Source: Aplysia californica (Eukaryota; Mollusca; Gastropoda; Aplysiida; Aplysiidae). Taken from it: a stretch of 64,000 nucleotides of DNA. The notes below the pieces were generated by a model. It worked only from the letters and a program-made list of their open reading frames with translations, made no database searches and was not told where the DNA came from. Positions within the stretch are counted from its first letter, which is position 1. Each line of letters begins with the position of its first letter. Location of the stretch: contig NW_004797656.1 of NCBI RefSeq assembly GCF_000002075.1, positions 322,628 through 386,627 on the forward strand, read 5' to 3'. Below are positions 24,348 through 64,000 of this stretch, one piece after another. Position numbers and translations under genes: made by a program.

Positions 24348-25536
24348 GGGATTGAACCAATGTAAGATTACCATTATGTAAGGTGAAAAAAAATAATAAA
24401 GGAAAATATAATCTATGACAACTTAATTTTTTTAAGAGCATAAAAAGAGAGTAAATACACTATTCACTTAGAATAAGTTCGAGCGGTAAGACTGCATTGT
24501 GGCGATACAGTGGGCCTCGACCGGCATGCAAGCACGATATATAATGTCATCTCGCACTTTATACACTGGTAGGTATCTGGGCTACATGACATGTAGATCT
24601 AGTCTAATTTTGATTACACCGGTGCGGTCAAGTGGTAAAATGACACCGTAAGTTTTTTCTGGAAAAGTTCCGCTTGAGCCGTATTTAATTATTATGTCAC
24701 AAGTGCGTATGCATGTTTTTCATGAATACTATAATCAATAATTTAAAAGTAAAGCGCATAGAAGAGTCATATCTGCCCAACGTCAGCGAGAGTTTAAGGA
24801 CCTGACGCATGTGTCAGTGCACAAACTGTTTTTGTACACCATGCAACCTACATGCAGTTTTTTTTTTTTTTTTTTGGTAGACATTCACATTTATCTTCTA
24901 TTTTTGATCTAACAAAACTCATATTGGTTACTTTTGATTGCAATGAGCTAGCAACAGTGTATTCCAATAGTTCCGTGACATTGTTTTAGCTATACACGTC
25001 TTGCAACTTTTCTTGCAACTTTCGCTAATTTTTCTTGCAACTTTTTGCAACTTTTGCTATTTTCAAATGCAACTTTCTCTGAGGACAGACATGTATATAA
25101 ACTACGCAGTGCTTTCACATCCCTTCTTTTTAACGTTTATCCTTCTGTTTACTTGTTTGTTTGTTTGTTTGTTTTGGGAGCTTGTTGGTGCTTTTAATAA
25201 TATTATGTTGTGAAATGGGAGAAGAGAATGCACATTAACCCAGCCAGTTATTTTCATATTCACTTTCATTTAAATTTCATATTTTTAATAAAGATGGAGG
25301 CTTTGTTTGCGTTGGCCATGCAACTGATGGTGGGTTGTTGGTTTATTCTTTTTAAAGAAAGTCCTACCAGAGACGCCTCTACTGGGCCCATACTCTTTTT
25401 CAAAGGAGACAATATATTAATGTAACAAGTCTTAGTACAAGGAAATATCATCAGCTTCTTGAACAACTCCCCAAAGATGAAATCAAACGCATCTCATATT
25501 TATGAATGCCCGACCATTGTTTGTTGACGCATAGGC

Positions 25537-25782
25537 CTACTCAATTTCTGTAATTTTCTCCTTCATTTTGTCACATAAAGCTGGTTGTTCTGTCACTGCT
25601 GCAATCAAAATCTCGTCCATTATAATTGTATCATCTGTCCGCACTTGTGCTAGTGGTGCTACAAGGCGAATCACCGATACAGCCCTGTCCTCATTAAGCG
25701 AAATGGATTTTTTTTTTAAACCGGGAGAAACATTAGGTGCACAATAAAAGTCAAGCTCAGTGATTCTGTGAGGGGGGACCAT
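25537..25782 (-). pseudogene. Possible MADF-domain start, truncated
   Basis: An open frame ending in IIMDEILIAAVTEQPALCDK, then MKEKITEIE, followed by a stop. The pattern (acidic residue, LI.AV...P.L.DK) resembles the first helix of MADF/Adf-1 DNA-binding domains, which occur in host factors and in PIF/Harbinger transposons. Only about 30 residues support this, and nothing downstream continues the domain. Low confidence. Confidence 0.25.
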
Positions 25783-26558
25783 TGCGCTCGGTCGTTTTTT
25801 TTAATTATAGGTGAATAGGTGATATCCCTGTCTCTCGCTGAGAACGTGAAAAAAATGGGGAAGGAAATTTTATGTGAAGCCACTGCATGATTTATAGTAT
25901 AGATCAAGCCTTTATTGTGCAGGCCATCTTCCTGAGGTATGGAGAATTATTAGAGACAGAATAACCCCAGGCTGTCGTCCTTGCAGACACCATCATGGTC
26001 ACGACAGTCAACATTATCGACCAACCGGTCCGTTCATGAAGGAAACAAAGGGCCAATATTGGCTGACGTCTTTAATGGGTTTGGACGTGAGCCAAAAACG
26101 CAACAACTGTCACAACTGAGCCGGGAAACTGGCGACATGAATTTGGGGGGGACCAAAACAAACAACGTCACAAATCAATAAACGATAACAGAAATTAACA
26201 CACAGTAGTGATGATTCTGTAAATACAGAATGCTGCTTCAAGAGGCGAGACAAAGCTATAAAACAATAGAAATAAAATTCGATAAACTTGATAACAGATC
26301 CAGAGGAAACAATAAAATTTAATTTTTACGATGAGTAAGTTCAAAACCCAACGAGAACTCGGAATAAAACAGAGCACTTTGCATATATAAAGAATTATTT
26401 GAGAAAAACTTAAAATAGAGAGGGATGCGCTGATAGAGCGTGCACAAAGAGTCGGCAGCTACGAGTACGAGAGTGTCTCTCTCCCAATACCATTGTGGTT
26501 ATTAAATTCTTCAACTTTTAGAACATCAATGGGCGACGACAGAGTGACAGTCCTTTAA
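25783..26558. other. No gene recognised
   Basis: AT-rich sequence with short open frames lacking domains. The segment 25095-25536 likewise shows nothing firm. Confidence 0.4.
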
Positions 26559-26801
26559 ACTTATCCGTACGCCTGGGTGGGGTCATTTGTACCCCCGGGG
26601 TTGTATTCTTCGCATTTTAGAATACTTCTCGTGCGAAGATCTCTTTGAAACTTTCAGTATTTCTTAAAAAAATCGTTTTGACAGACTGCTATGCAAAGCG
26701 TACGGATCTGATTACCGAATAAATTTCCTCTTTGGAAAGTGGTGGTACAGATTTCCCCACGTCGTATGGATACGATAGTAAAACACGTCGTACGGATAGG
26801 G
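26559..26801. mobile_element. piggyBac-like nonautonomous element 1
   Basis: TTAA flanks both ends (26555-26558 and 26802-26805). The inverted ends are ACTTATCCGTACG and CCCTATCCGTACG read inward. The TTAA target and C-rich terminal bases fit the piggyBac superfamily. 243 bp, non-coding, with further CGTACGGAT words inside. Confidence 0.75.
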
Positions 26802-26949
26802 TTAAACTTTACGTGAGAGTTAGGGAAACTCTCAGTCAGGCAGCGCCAGACCACGAGGGGAGGGCAGGGGAGGTGATCTTCCATCATCTCATAATAGTAA
26901 TAGACGGTGAGAACTACAACTGGGACACGAATTTGTTGGATTCTTTTTT

Positions 26950-29720
26950 TTTAATTCTGGTGCCTTTTTTACGTCCCTATCAATACAATTTAGATTATTA
27001 AGGAGGCAGAATTCGCCCTTGCCTGGAAAAAAGGGCAGCACATACCTTGGTAAAAGCATATGCTCAAGAAATCAACATCAAAATACCAAGAGAGAGACAA
27101 AAAGAAGTCAGACAAGAGGAAAGAAGGAAAAGAAGTACAAGAAACACCCCGGAAGCAATGGAGAAGGACATCACCATGGAAGAGCTGAAGAAAGCAATAT
27201 AAATCAACTAAAGCAAAGAAAATCACCAGGCCCCGGTGAAATTACAAATGAAATGTTACAACACCTGAGCAACACAGCCTCACAGACTCTTCTGGATATA
27301 TTCAACTAAAGATGGGGAAATGGGCAAGTACCCCAGTGCTGGAAAGAAGCAACGATGATCCCGATCCTCAAGCCAGGGAAAAGAAAGGCACAACCATTAA
27401 GTTATTGACCTATCAGCCTTACAAGCTGTGTATGTAAGACAATAGAGCGCATCACAGCTTGCAGTAGTGGTACCTAGAGGCACAACACATCCTAGTACCA
27501 GAACAAGCTGGATTCCATCAGTTCAGGAGCACAGAGGACCAAACAACTTACTTGTCCCAAGTTATAAAGTATAAAGGACTCCTTCCAGGCACAGAAAGTG
27601 ATGCTAGCAACATTTATTGATCTACAAAAAAGCGTTTGACAAGGTTTGGAAGGACGGTCTATTAGTCAAGCTCCTCAGAAGTGGTATCCAAGACAACATG
27701 TACCAATGGACCAAATCCTATCTACACAACCGAAGAGCACGTGTGCTGGTGGATGGATATCAAGGACATAAAATGCTGCTGCGACAAGGAGTACCCCAAG
27801 GTAGAGTCATGTCACCTTTGCTCTTTATCCTCTTCATCAATGACCTAATGAAAAAACTGCCCAAAGGAATACATGCCACATTGTATGCAGACGACCTGGT
27901 TCTTTGGTGGTCTGAGGAATTCGTCACTACTGCCACATATCGCATGCAACTAGCACTGGACAAACTCACTACATGGACAAAAACCTGGTGTGTAACCGTA
28001 AACAAAGAAAAGTCCTCTGCTACACTCTTCACTCTCAGCCAGGCTGAGCCAAAAAAAACTCACATTGGATAAAAAAAAAACTTAAAGTTTGAGAATCAAC
28101 AGAAGTATCTTGGAATAATCTTTGACAAGCGTCTCACATGAAAACAACACATTCAAAATGCAGAAACTAAAGCCAGGAAGAAGCTTAACATCATGAGAAA
28201 ACTTGCAGGGACTCAGTGGGGAGCAAATGAGAAAACACTTAGACAGGTCTATCTAGGCGCAATCAGGCCCCACCTCGAGTACGGATCCAGTGCATGGATG
28301 ACTGCAGCACAGACTCACAAATACACTCTGGAAAAAGTGCAAAACCAGGCTCTCCGAATTATCACTGGAGCAATGAGGTCAACACCTATAGAAAAGATGG
28401 AACAAACAACATCTATAGTGGCCCCACAGAGGAGATGGAAATGCAAGGCCCTCATACAGTACACCAAGGCCACAGCTATGGAGGATCAAATAATGCACAC
28501 AAGAACAGCCAGATCAAACACCAGAAGACTTAAAAGATCCAACTTCATCATGACTGAAAAATTCAAAGATCCCTACAAGGCCATTTACCAGCCACAGTGA
28601 ACATGCTGAACCACACCCCAGAGGCACCACCATGGGAAAAGAAAAACACAAACATAATTATTTACATGTCCATTCCTATGTTCACCACAAAAGATGACCA
28701 CAGCGACCAGAGCAAGAAATCCCTCATCCTGTCCATGCTTGAAGAAAGATACCCTCGAGAAGCATGGATAAAGATCTATACGGACGGATCTGCCACTGAT
28801 AATGTGAAAAGAGGAGGAGCCGGAGTGAAAGTACAGTTCCCAAATGGACGACGACAAGCAGAGGCAGTCCCAACAGGGCGACATGGTACAAACTACAGGG
28901 CAGAGACGGAGGCTCTAATACATGCAGCAAACATCATCAAGAATGTGGTAGACCCCCAAAGCCAAGTAGTATTCCTAACTGAGGCCATGTCAGTACTGCA
29001 GGCAATCACAGCCGGCAAACTACATGTACCAAGGCTACGAGAAGTAATTGAGGACATCCCATGTCTGAGGACCATGCTGCAGTGGATTCCATCACACTGT
29101 GGTATTTTAGGAAATGAGCAGGCAGACAGGATGGCCAAACTAGGAGCACAGAAAGAGCAACCAGACAACAGCGTAAACTACACAGAAATAAAAACTATTC
29201 TAAATACCCTATTTAAAGCACCACAGACACCAGATAGCTGCCATGAGCTGCCCCGCCAAGAACAGGTGATTATCTTCCGACTACGAACCCAACACACAAG
29301 ACTGAGACAACACATGTACAGACGTTTTAAAACTAGCACAATCACCAAAATGCCAGTGTGGAGAGGCGGACCAAACTGTGGAACACATCCTTCAGCACTG
29401 CAAGACACACAGGGCCCTGAGACAGGAAACATGGCCAACCCCACTGACACTGCAAGAGAAGCTATACGGGCCGACAGATGAACTGAGCAGGACGGCCCAA
29501 TTTATGACAGATACCAAACTGCAAGTGTGATGCGATCGAGAAGAAGAAGAAGACCCTACCTGTCAGGGGCAACCCTGTTTGAGAGGGATACAATGCGCCA
29601 GCAGAAAGACCGATATACTTGATAAAAATTCTCCTAACACGGGAATCGAACTCTGGTCTTCTGCGTGCGATGGCCAAGCTACACCAGAAACGCCGCATGG
29701 GATGAGGAGGCACACGTCAT
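26950..29720 (-). mobile_element. SINE family B copy split by a LINE
   Basis: The left part (TTTTTTACGTCCCTATCAAT, then AAGGAGGCAGAATTCGCCC) stops at about 27020. The right part resumes at about 29552 with CCTGTCAGGGGCAACCC, then GATAAAAATTCTCC, ACACGGGAATCGAACTCTGG and TCTTCTGCGTGCGATGG. The pieces join into one SINE B in the order seen at 15005-15330. The likely target duplication is CCCTTGCCTG on the left and CCCTACCTG on the right. Confidence 0.65.
27030..29551 (+). mobile_element. I-clade (Nimbus-like) LINE, 5'-truncated and mutated
   Basis: ORF2 is represented from the region before the RT core to its natural stop at 29528-29530. Landmarks in order: KSPGPGEITNEML, a P.SL.S.V.KTIER block, the first RT aspartate in FIDLQKAFDKV-like sequence, RQGVPQGRVMSPLLF, LYADDLVLW (about 27885-27910), LEYGSSAW, RNase H (TDGSATDN; YRAETEAL; WIPSHCGILGNEQAD), and a C-terminal CQCG...H...C zinc-knuckle-like motif in another frame (about 29350-29400). 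The third RNase H acidic residue, usually D in a TDS motif, is E here (FLTEAMSVLQA). At least four frame changes and several stops make it inactive. It ends in GAAGAAGAAGAAG, as I-type elements often do. Confidence 0.85.
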
Positions 29721-29834
29721 CAAGCGTTATCTACACATACATATTATATGTCAGTGGTCTGAACTTTCGCAGGACGAAAGGTTCTATTCCAGGTGTCCGT
29801 GAAAGTGAACCATCAGGAAGATGTAGGGGGTATA

Positions 29835-29957
29835 GATGTGTCTCTTGGTGTAGACAGACAGCCATAGATGTGTCTCTTGGTGTAGACAGACAGCCATAGA
29901 TGTGTCTCTTGGTGTAGACAGACAGCCATAGATGTGTCTCTTGGTGTAGACAGACAG
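29835..29957. repeat. 32-bp tandem repeat, about four copies
   Basis: The unit GATGTGTCTCTTGGTGTAGA plus CAGACAGCCATA repeats at 29835, 29867, 29899 and 29931, nearly without change. The sequence identity suggests very recent expansion. Non-coding as far as I can tell. Confidence 0.95.
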
Positions 29958-32050
29958 ACGTATCTAAACTCACTGCGTCTTCCTGATGGCCCGGCTGTTC
30001 CACATTGACCGTTATGGCGGGGAAACGTCCAAGAAGCAGGGCAGCAAAGTGCAAAAATCAGCCGAATCATTCACATCGTCATACAAGCTCTAAAATTAGC
30101 ATATATAACCCTTATGACATGCATATTTTTTCAAAATGGCCGCCATTTTTCAAGATGGCCACCATTGCCGGTATACGCTACCATATAATGTCACACAGCA
30201 TGAGGCAGTAGAGCAAATTATATGATTTTGGTGTCAAATTATATGTAATCAACCATGAAGAATCCAAATTTACATATGCGTACATGATAATCACCACCTT
30301 AATAGGCTTTTGGAACATATTATAACAATGACAATGGAGTTAGCTGTTCTGCTATTCATCAGGTCTCAAAAAAAATCCGACTTCAATCTCTACCGCCAGG
30401 CCTTATGGCATCTGAGTGAAATTTTCAGATGTTTCACTTACAAACTATCGTTGTTTACATAAATTTATATGTCACATACATCCAGATGTCATGGGAATGG
30501 AGTTGCAGTTTTCATGGGAAAAAACTGCTAGTTGCTCATGCCTCATGTACTAGCACTGTATCCCCTCTTGAAGACTGTATGTTTTGACATATAAGGCCGT
30601 GAAGGATTGTGAAGATAAAGATGTACTGTAAACGGCCTAGAATACTTTGATTCATGTTAATCAAATATCACAGTCAGGGAAATGCGCACTGATAGTGCGA
30701 GGGTGCTCTTTCCTTCACAACAGTGTCTGGAAAAAGATTTTGAAGATTGGCTTTTTATTTGTTTCCAAGGTCAATAGCCCGCAAACCATGATTCTACATC
30801 AGTTTTCTCTGCACCACTCTGGTGAAGATGTACACATTGTCAAAAAAAGTGTGACAAAACAACGAGTCTGGGAATTAAATTGTGAAAGAGTTGATTGAGT
30901 ATGCAAAGGGTAATCCAGGACTTTCCTGCAGCAGCAGGAGACTTGCAGAGGATCCCGAGAGACTAAACACAAACTTCCCTCATTACTCCAAATTTTGTGA
31001 GCCTAAACCTGGAGCAAAGAAGCAGCGGTCCATGATTATGAGGGCTTAAAAAAAAAAACAGACAAGGTTTCAAAAGGAACCAGACTTGTTATTAGTGTAG
31101 GTGTAAGCACTGCAAGGTACATTTGTGCATTCCCCAATGTTTTGAGAATTACCATATAAAATGTGTGAATAAACGTTGAACTTATTATACTAACAATACA
31201 CACAAACAAACTAACAGCAATAAATGTGAGTAGAAATGTTGAATTCACTTGTGGTTGTTTGATGTATGATACAAGTTTCTAGCTTCAGAAGTGTGCCTTT
31301 TATCACTGTTTTTCCAACTCTAACTCTAACCTGTGCCAGTGTGGTGTGAGAAAAATAATCCGCCACAAAGGAGGGGGGGAGGGGGAGGGATTAAAGTCAG
31401 TAAGAAAAGCCCACTCTAAGGGTTATGATACACATATGTCTCATGAACATAGTGACAACACATACATCATCATCAGGTTTACCAATCAGCATTTTTGCAC
31501 ACTAAACATCACACAGCTGAGCACAATATTTTGAATTTTGAATAGATTCAGTTATAGTTTATGGCAAGTCAGCGTAGCTAAAGGTTTTATTCCAACCAAG
31601 AACAGATTAAAACAACCCTAATAGGGAAAGAAGTAGAAGGAAGAAACCACACCAAAGCTTTAACTATAAAAAAAGATAATGGTAAACTTAAAATTAAACA
31701 GAACAAAACAGGTCTCTAATTCCTAGATGCAGTGGCACAATGGTAAGCTTTGGCACTGCGCAAAACTCTAAGATGAGACTATATTTTCACTGGCAAGGAA
31801 GGAAATTGTGTTCCACCTGGGAATGTGCCGTTTTAAAGTATAATCTTTTCTTCGGTACCCGGCGAAACTGGAGATGACAGCAGTACCTCATATACATGGT
31901 AGTTTCCAATTGTTTGTTCTTGAAATAAGAATTACATATCTACAAGCAACATAAATCATAATATATTTATGAAAATAAATAAAATAAGTCTGTCATTCTT
32001 AAATGAACTAAATGCCGTGAAGTTCAAAAATGGAAGTGAGGGTTATGATG
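29958..32050. other. No confident gene; one short unexplained frame
   Basis: A plus-strand frame ending at about 31048 reads ELIEYAKGNPGLSCSSRRLA, then EDPERLNTNFPHYSKFCEPK, and stops after IMRA. It has ordinary protein composition, but I do not recognise it, and neither a start nor splice sites were found. The sequence AAAATGGCCGCCATTTTT (about 30135) is a near palindrome. Confidence 0.35.
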
Positions 32051-32059
32051 CATTCTACA

Positions 32060-32181
32060 GCATTATCTTTTTCTCGGTCTCAGGGGCAAACAGTCAACGT
32101 CTTCACGCCGGTGACCCTTCTGCACTTCACCATAATACAGTGCACTCTCAAGGTTTCGAAGCATTCTCCAGTGATATCCTG
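32060..32181 (-). other. Possible terminal exon of unknown gene, downstream of MMS19
   Basis: On the minus strand a splice-acceptor-like TTTCTTGTTCAG (about 32182-32193) is followed by a frame reading GYHWRMLRNLESALYYGEV, then QKGHRREDVDCLPLRPRKR and a stop. Composition looks protein-like. It could be an alternative MMS19 3' exon, part of its 3' UTR, or the end of an unrecognised gene. The plus strand also has an acceptor-like TTCTCGGTCTCAG, so direction is uncertain. Confidence 0.25.
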
Positions 32182-32883
32182 AACAAGAAATGTGACTGAA
32201 AGTAATACACCGTGAGCAAAAATGACGATATTTTCAGTTTGTCATCTCCCAGCAAACAACCTAGACTGAGAAGCCCAATCTATGAATTTCCAAACATTTT
32301 TTTTTATCAAAACGAAAGGAGTGAAGAGGCACAACATGAAAAGGTTAAGAATGCTCTTAATGTTCAACTTATTATTTTATCAATCTGTTCTCCCTGATTT
32401 TTGTTCCTTTTCTTTGAAATAAATCAAATGAATCCAAATTTCTTTACACAGTGAGTACTTGACACAAACTTTACAACAGATTATCATGAAAACACAACTG
32501 AGCCTACATGAACAACTGAGAGACTAATTTCAAAAATATGAAAACAATTTTTCAAAAATTGAATCCAATATGACTTAACGTTAATTGGCCCTAGATCAAA
32601 CATGGTAAAGAAGTAAACCTCACAACATTTCAAATCAAACACAACAACACATTCTTCTATGTCCATACCAGCTCTTTCTCCCACATTAACCCATGTGTGT
32701 CACGACGTGGTGGAATCAGGCGCTCAACAATTTTTGGCCATATGGAGTCATTGGTATCATTCTTAAAGCCATTTGCTTTGCTTTTTTGGATGAAAAAAAA
32801 TACCCTTCTATCTTGAATAGGAGTCGAGATATTTGCGATTGAAGGAGGTGGAGTCGCCTGGTTTCAGTAGTAAAATTAATTAA

Positions 32884-33125
32884 TGAGAAAATGGCCACCA
32901 CAATTTGGTGATTTCCATAGCTTGAGAGTCCTTGAAAACTGAAAATTTAGTTTTTGTACCTGCAATCAACATTTTGGGTAATTCACACAGAAACGTGAAG
33001 TTAAATGGACATAAAAGATGTTGAGCCAAAAAAAAAAATTCGATAAAAATTGCCAAACCAGCAGAAAAAATGCAAGTTTCTTCGATTTCATTATTTTGAT
33101 GAGCGCCCAATTTCACCATGATACC

Positions 33126-33130
<5 letters not shown>
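32884..33130 (-). repeat. Repeat family D abutting the MMS19 stop codon
   Basis: On the minus strand: ATGTGAGGTATCATGGTGAA, then TTGGGCGCTCATCAAAATAA, GAAACTTGCATTTTTTCTGC, TTTATCGAATTTTTTTTTTT and GGCTCAACATCTTTTATGTCC. Related copies on the plus strand lie at 35720-35910 and 59640-59830, and a fragment at 13470-13515. All start with a version of ATGTGAGG.A...GGTGAAAT. It supplies the start of the MMS19 3' UTR. Confidence 0.75.
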
Positions 33131-63234
<30,104 letters not shown>

Positions 63235-63644
63235 CTTTACTATTGTGTAGTTCTTCTGTTCAAGTTCCGGTTCAAAGAGCAAAATCAGAGACTATAAATC
63301 ATTAATAGTCTCTGGTAAAATAGAAACGAAAGAAAGAAAGCTAAAAAAGTAGGATTTAAATCTATACGCGAGAAAATGAAAACTCGACTGGTACCGAGCG
63401 TATGAATAGAAATTTTAGTCCGAGAATTAAAAAGAAACGTTGTAGAGTGAAGTGACCACAGCCTGCTGAGTTTACGTAGATCTACTTCTCAATATTTCGA
63501 TTTAGATCTATTTCATTTGCCCACTGCCCACGTGCAGATCGTACTTTTTGCACCGGAAAAATTACGTCAAAATCTGTTTTGTCCGTGAGGCTGCCTGCCC
63601 ACAAAATCTAAAGGTCTGTGTGCCTGTCCGTCTCCCCTCCACCC

Positions 63645-63718
<74 letters not shown>

Positions 63719-63771
63719 TACACATACTCTGCCCCCCCCCCCCCCCTCTCTCTCTCTCTCTCACGAAAACT

Positions 63772-63806
<35 letters not shown>

Positions 63807-64000
63807 CCACACACACGCACACACACACACATAGACACACCCCCACATATTCGCATAGACACTCATGCGCGCATGCTCTTTGTATGTCTCGTTGTTTTTT
63901 TAAAGTGTATTTCGCGTGTATGGAGAACGTAAACTTGATCTAATCTAACCACAAAAATGATCTCTGCTAACGGCATACAATGATGGGGGTAAAGGGGGGG
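63235..64000 (-). promoter_or_regulatory. 5' flank of MMS19
   Basis: Immediately upstream of the start codon. No TATA box at a typical distance. It contains CA microsatellites at 63646-63713 and 63773-63830, a C run and a CT run at 63732-63762. The transcription start is unknown. Confidence 0.45.

Noticed and set aside
63235-63282. Extension of MMS19 upstream of the chosen ATG
   Set aside because: The frame is open but has no ATG; ATG 63234 has a good context and gives the expected N-terminus.
63548-63943. 131-codon frame rich in HT
   Set aside because: CA microsatellite translation.

Overview
The window looks like nuclear DNA of an invertebrate animal, most likely a lophotrochozoan and plausibly a marine gastropod mollusc. 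The reasons are spliced genes with GT-AG introns, tRNA-derived SINEs, an RNase H-bearing I/Nimbus-like LINE, several cut-and-paste transposon families and long microsatellites. The species cannot be named from the sequence alone. No bacterial operon, CRISPR array or ribosomal RNA gene was seen.

0.5-11.7 kb: a duplicated polysaccharide pyruvyl transferase locus. The right copy (8.46-9.81 kb) has an intact 439-codon exon with an N-terminal membrane anchor. The left copy (1.14-2.50 kb) is a recent pseudogene, and a third fragment of the 3' end lies at 2.78-2.89 kb. Two DNA transposons entered the right copy's upstream flank after the duplication. A decayed LINE follows it.

11.7-33 kb: no host gene recognised with confidence. 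This stretch holds SINEs, a related pair of pogo/Tc1-like nonautonomous elements, a large composite with inverted termini (18.56-25.09 kb) containing a second 3.2-kb inverted-terminus element and a transposase remnant, a small piggyBac-like element, and an I-clade LINE (27.03-29.55 kb) sitting inside an older SINE.

33.1-63.2 kb, minus strand: a complete MMS19 gene. I resolved 25 coding exons whose splice phases all agree; together they give 1,057 codons plus a stop. MMS19 is the HEAT-repeat adaptor of the cytosolic iron-sulfur targeting complex. Its introns are packed with transposons: two hAT-type elements, two piggyBac-like elements, a pogo/Tigger-like element, a fold-back element with a 10-bp target duplication, LINE tails and nested SINEs.

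The most unusual points are: (1) an animal pyruvyl transferase caught in duplication and decay; (2) an in-frame 24-bp minisatellite in MMS19 exon 17 in which every unit carries a copy of the exon's own 3' splice site in the same phase; (3) an MMS19 intron that is almost entirely one hAT element; (4) a SINE tail that appears to supply the splice-acceptor tract of MMS19 exon 23; (5) the MMS19 stop codon lying at the edge of a dispersed repeat; and (6) a decayed duplicate of the start of the last exon inside the preceding intron.
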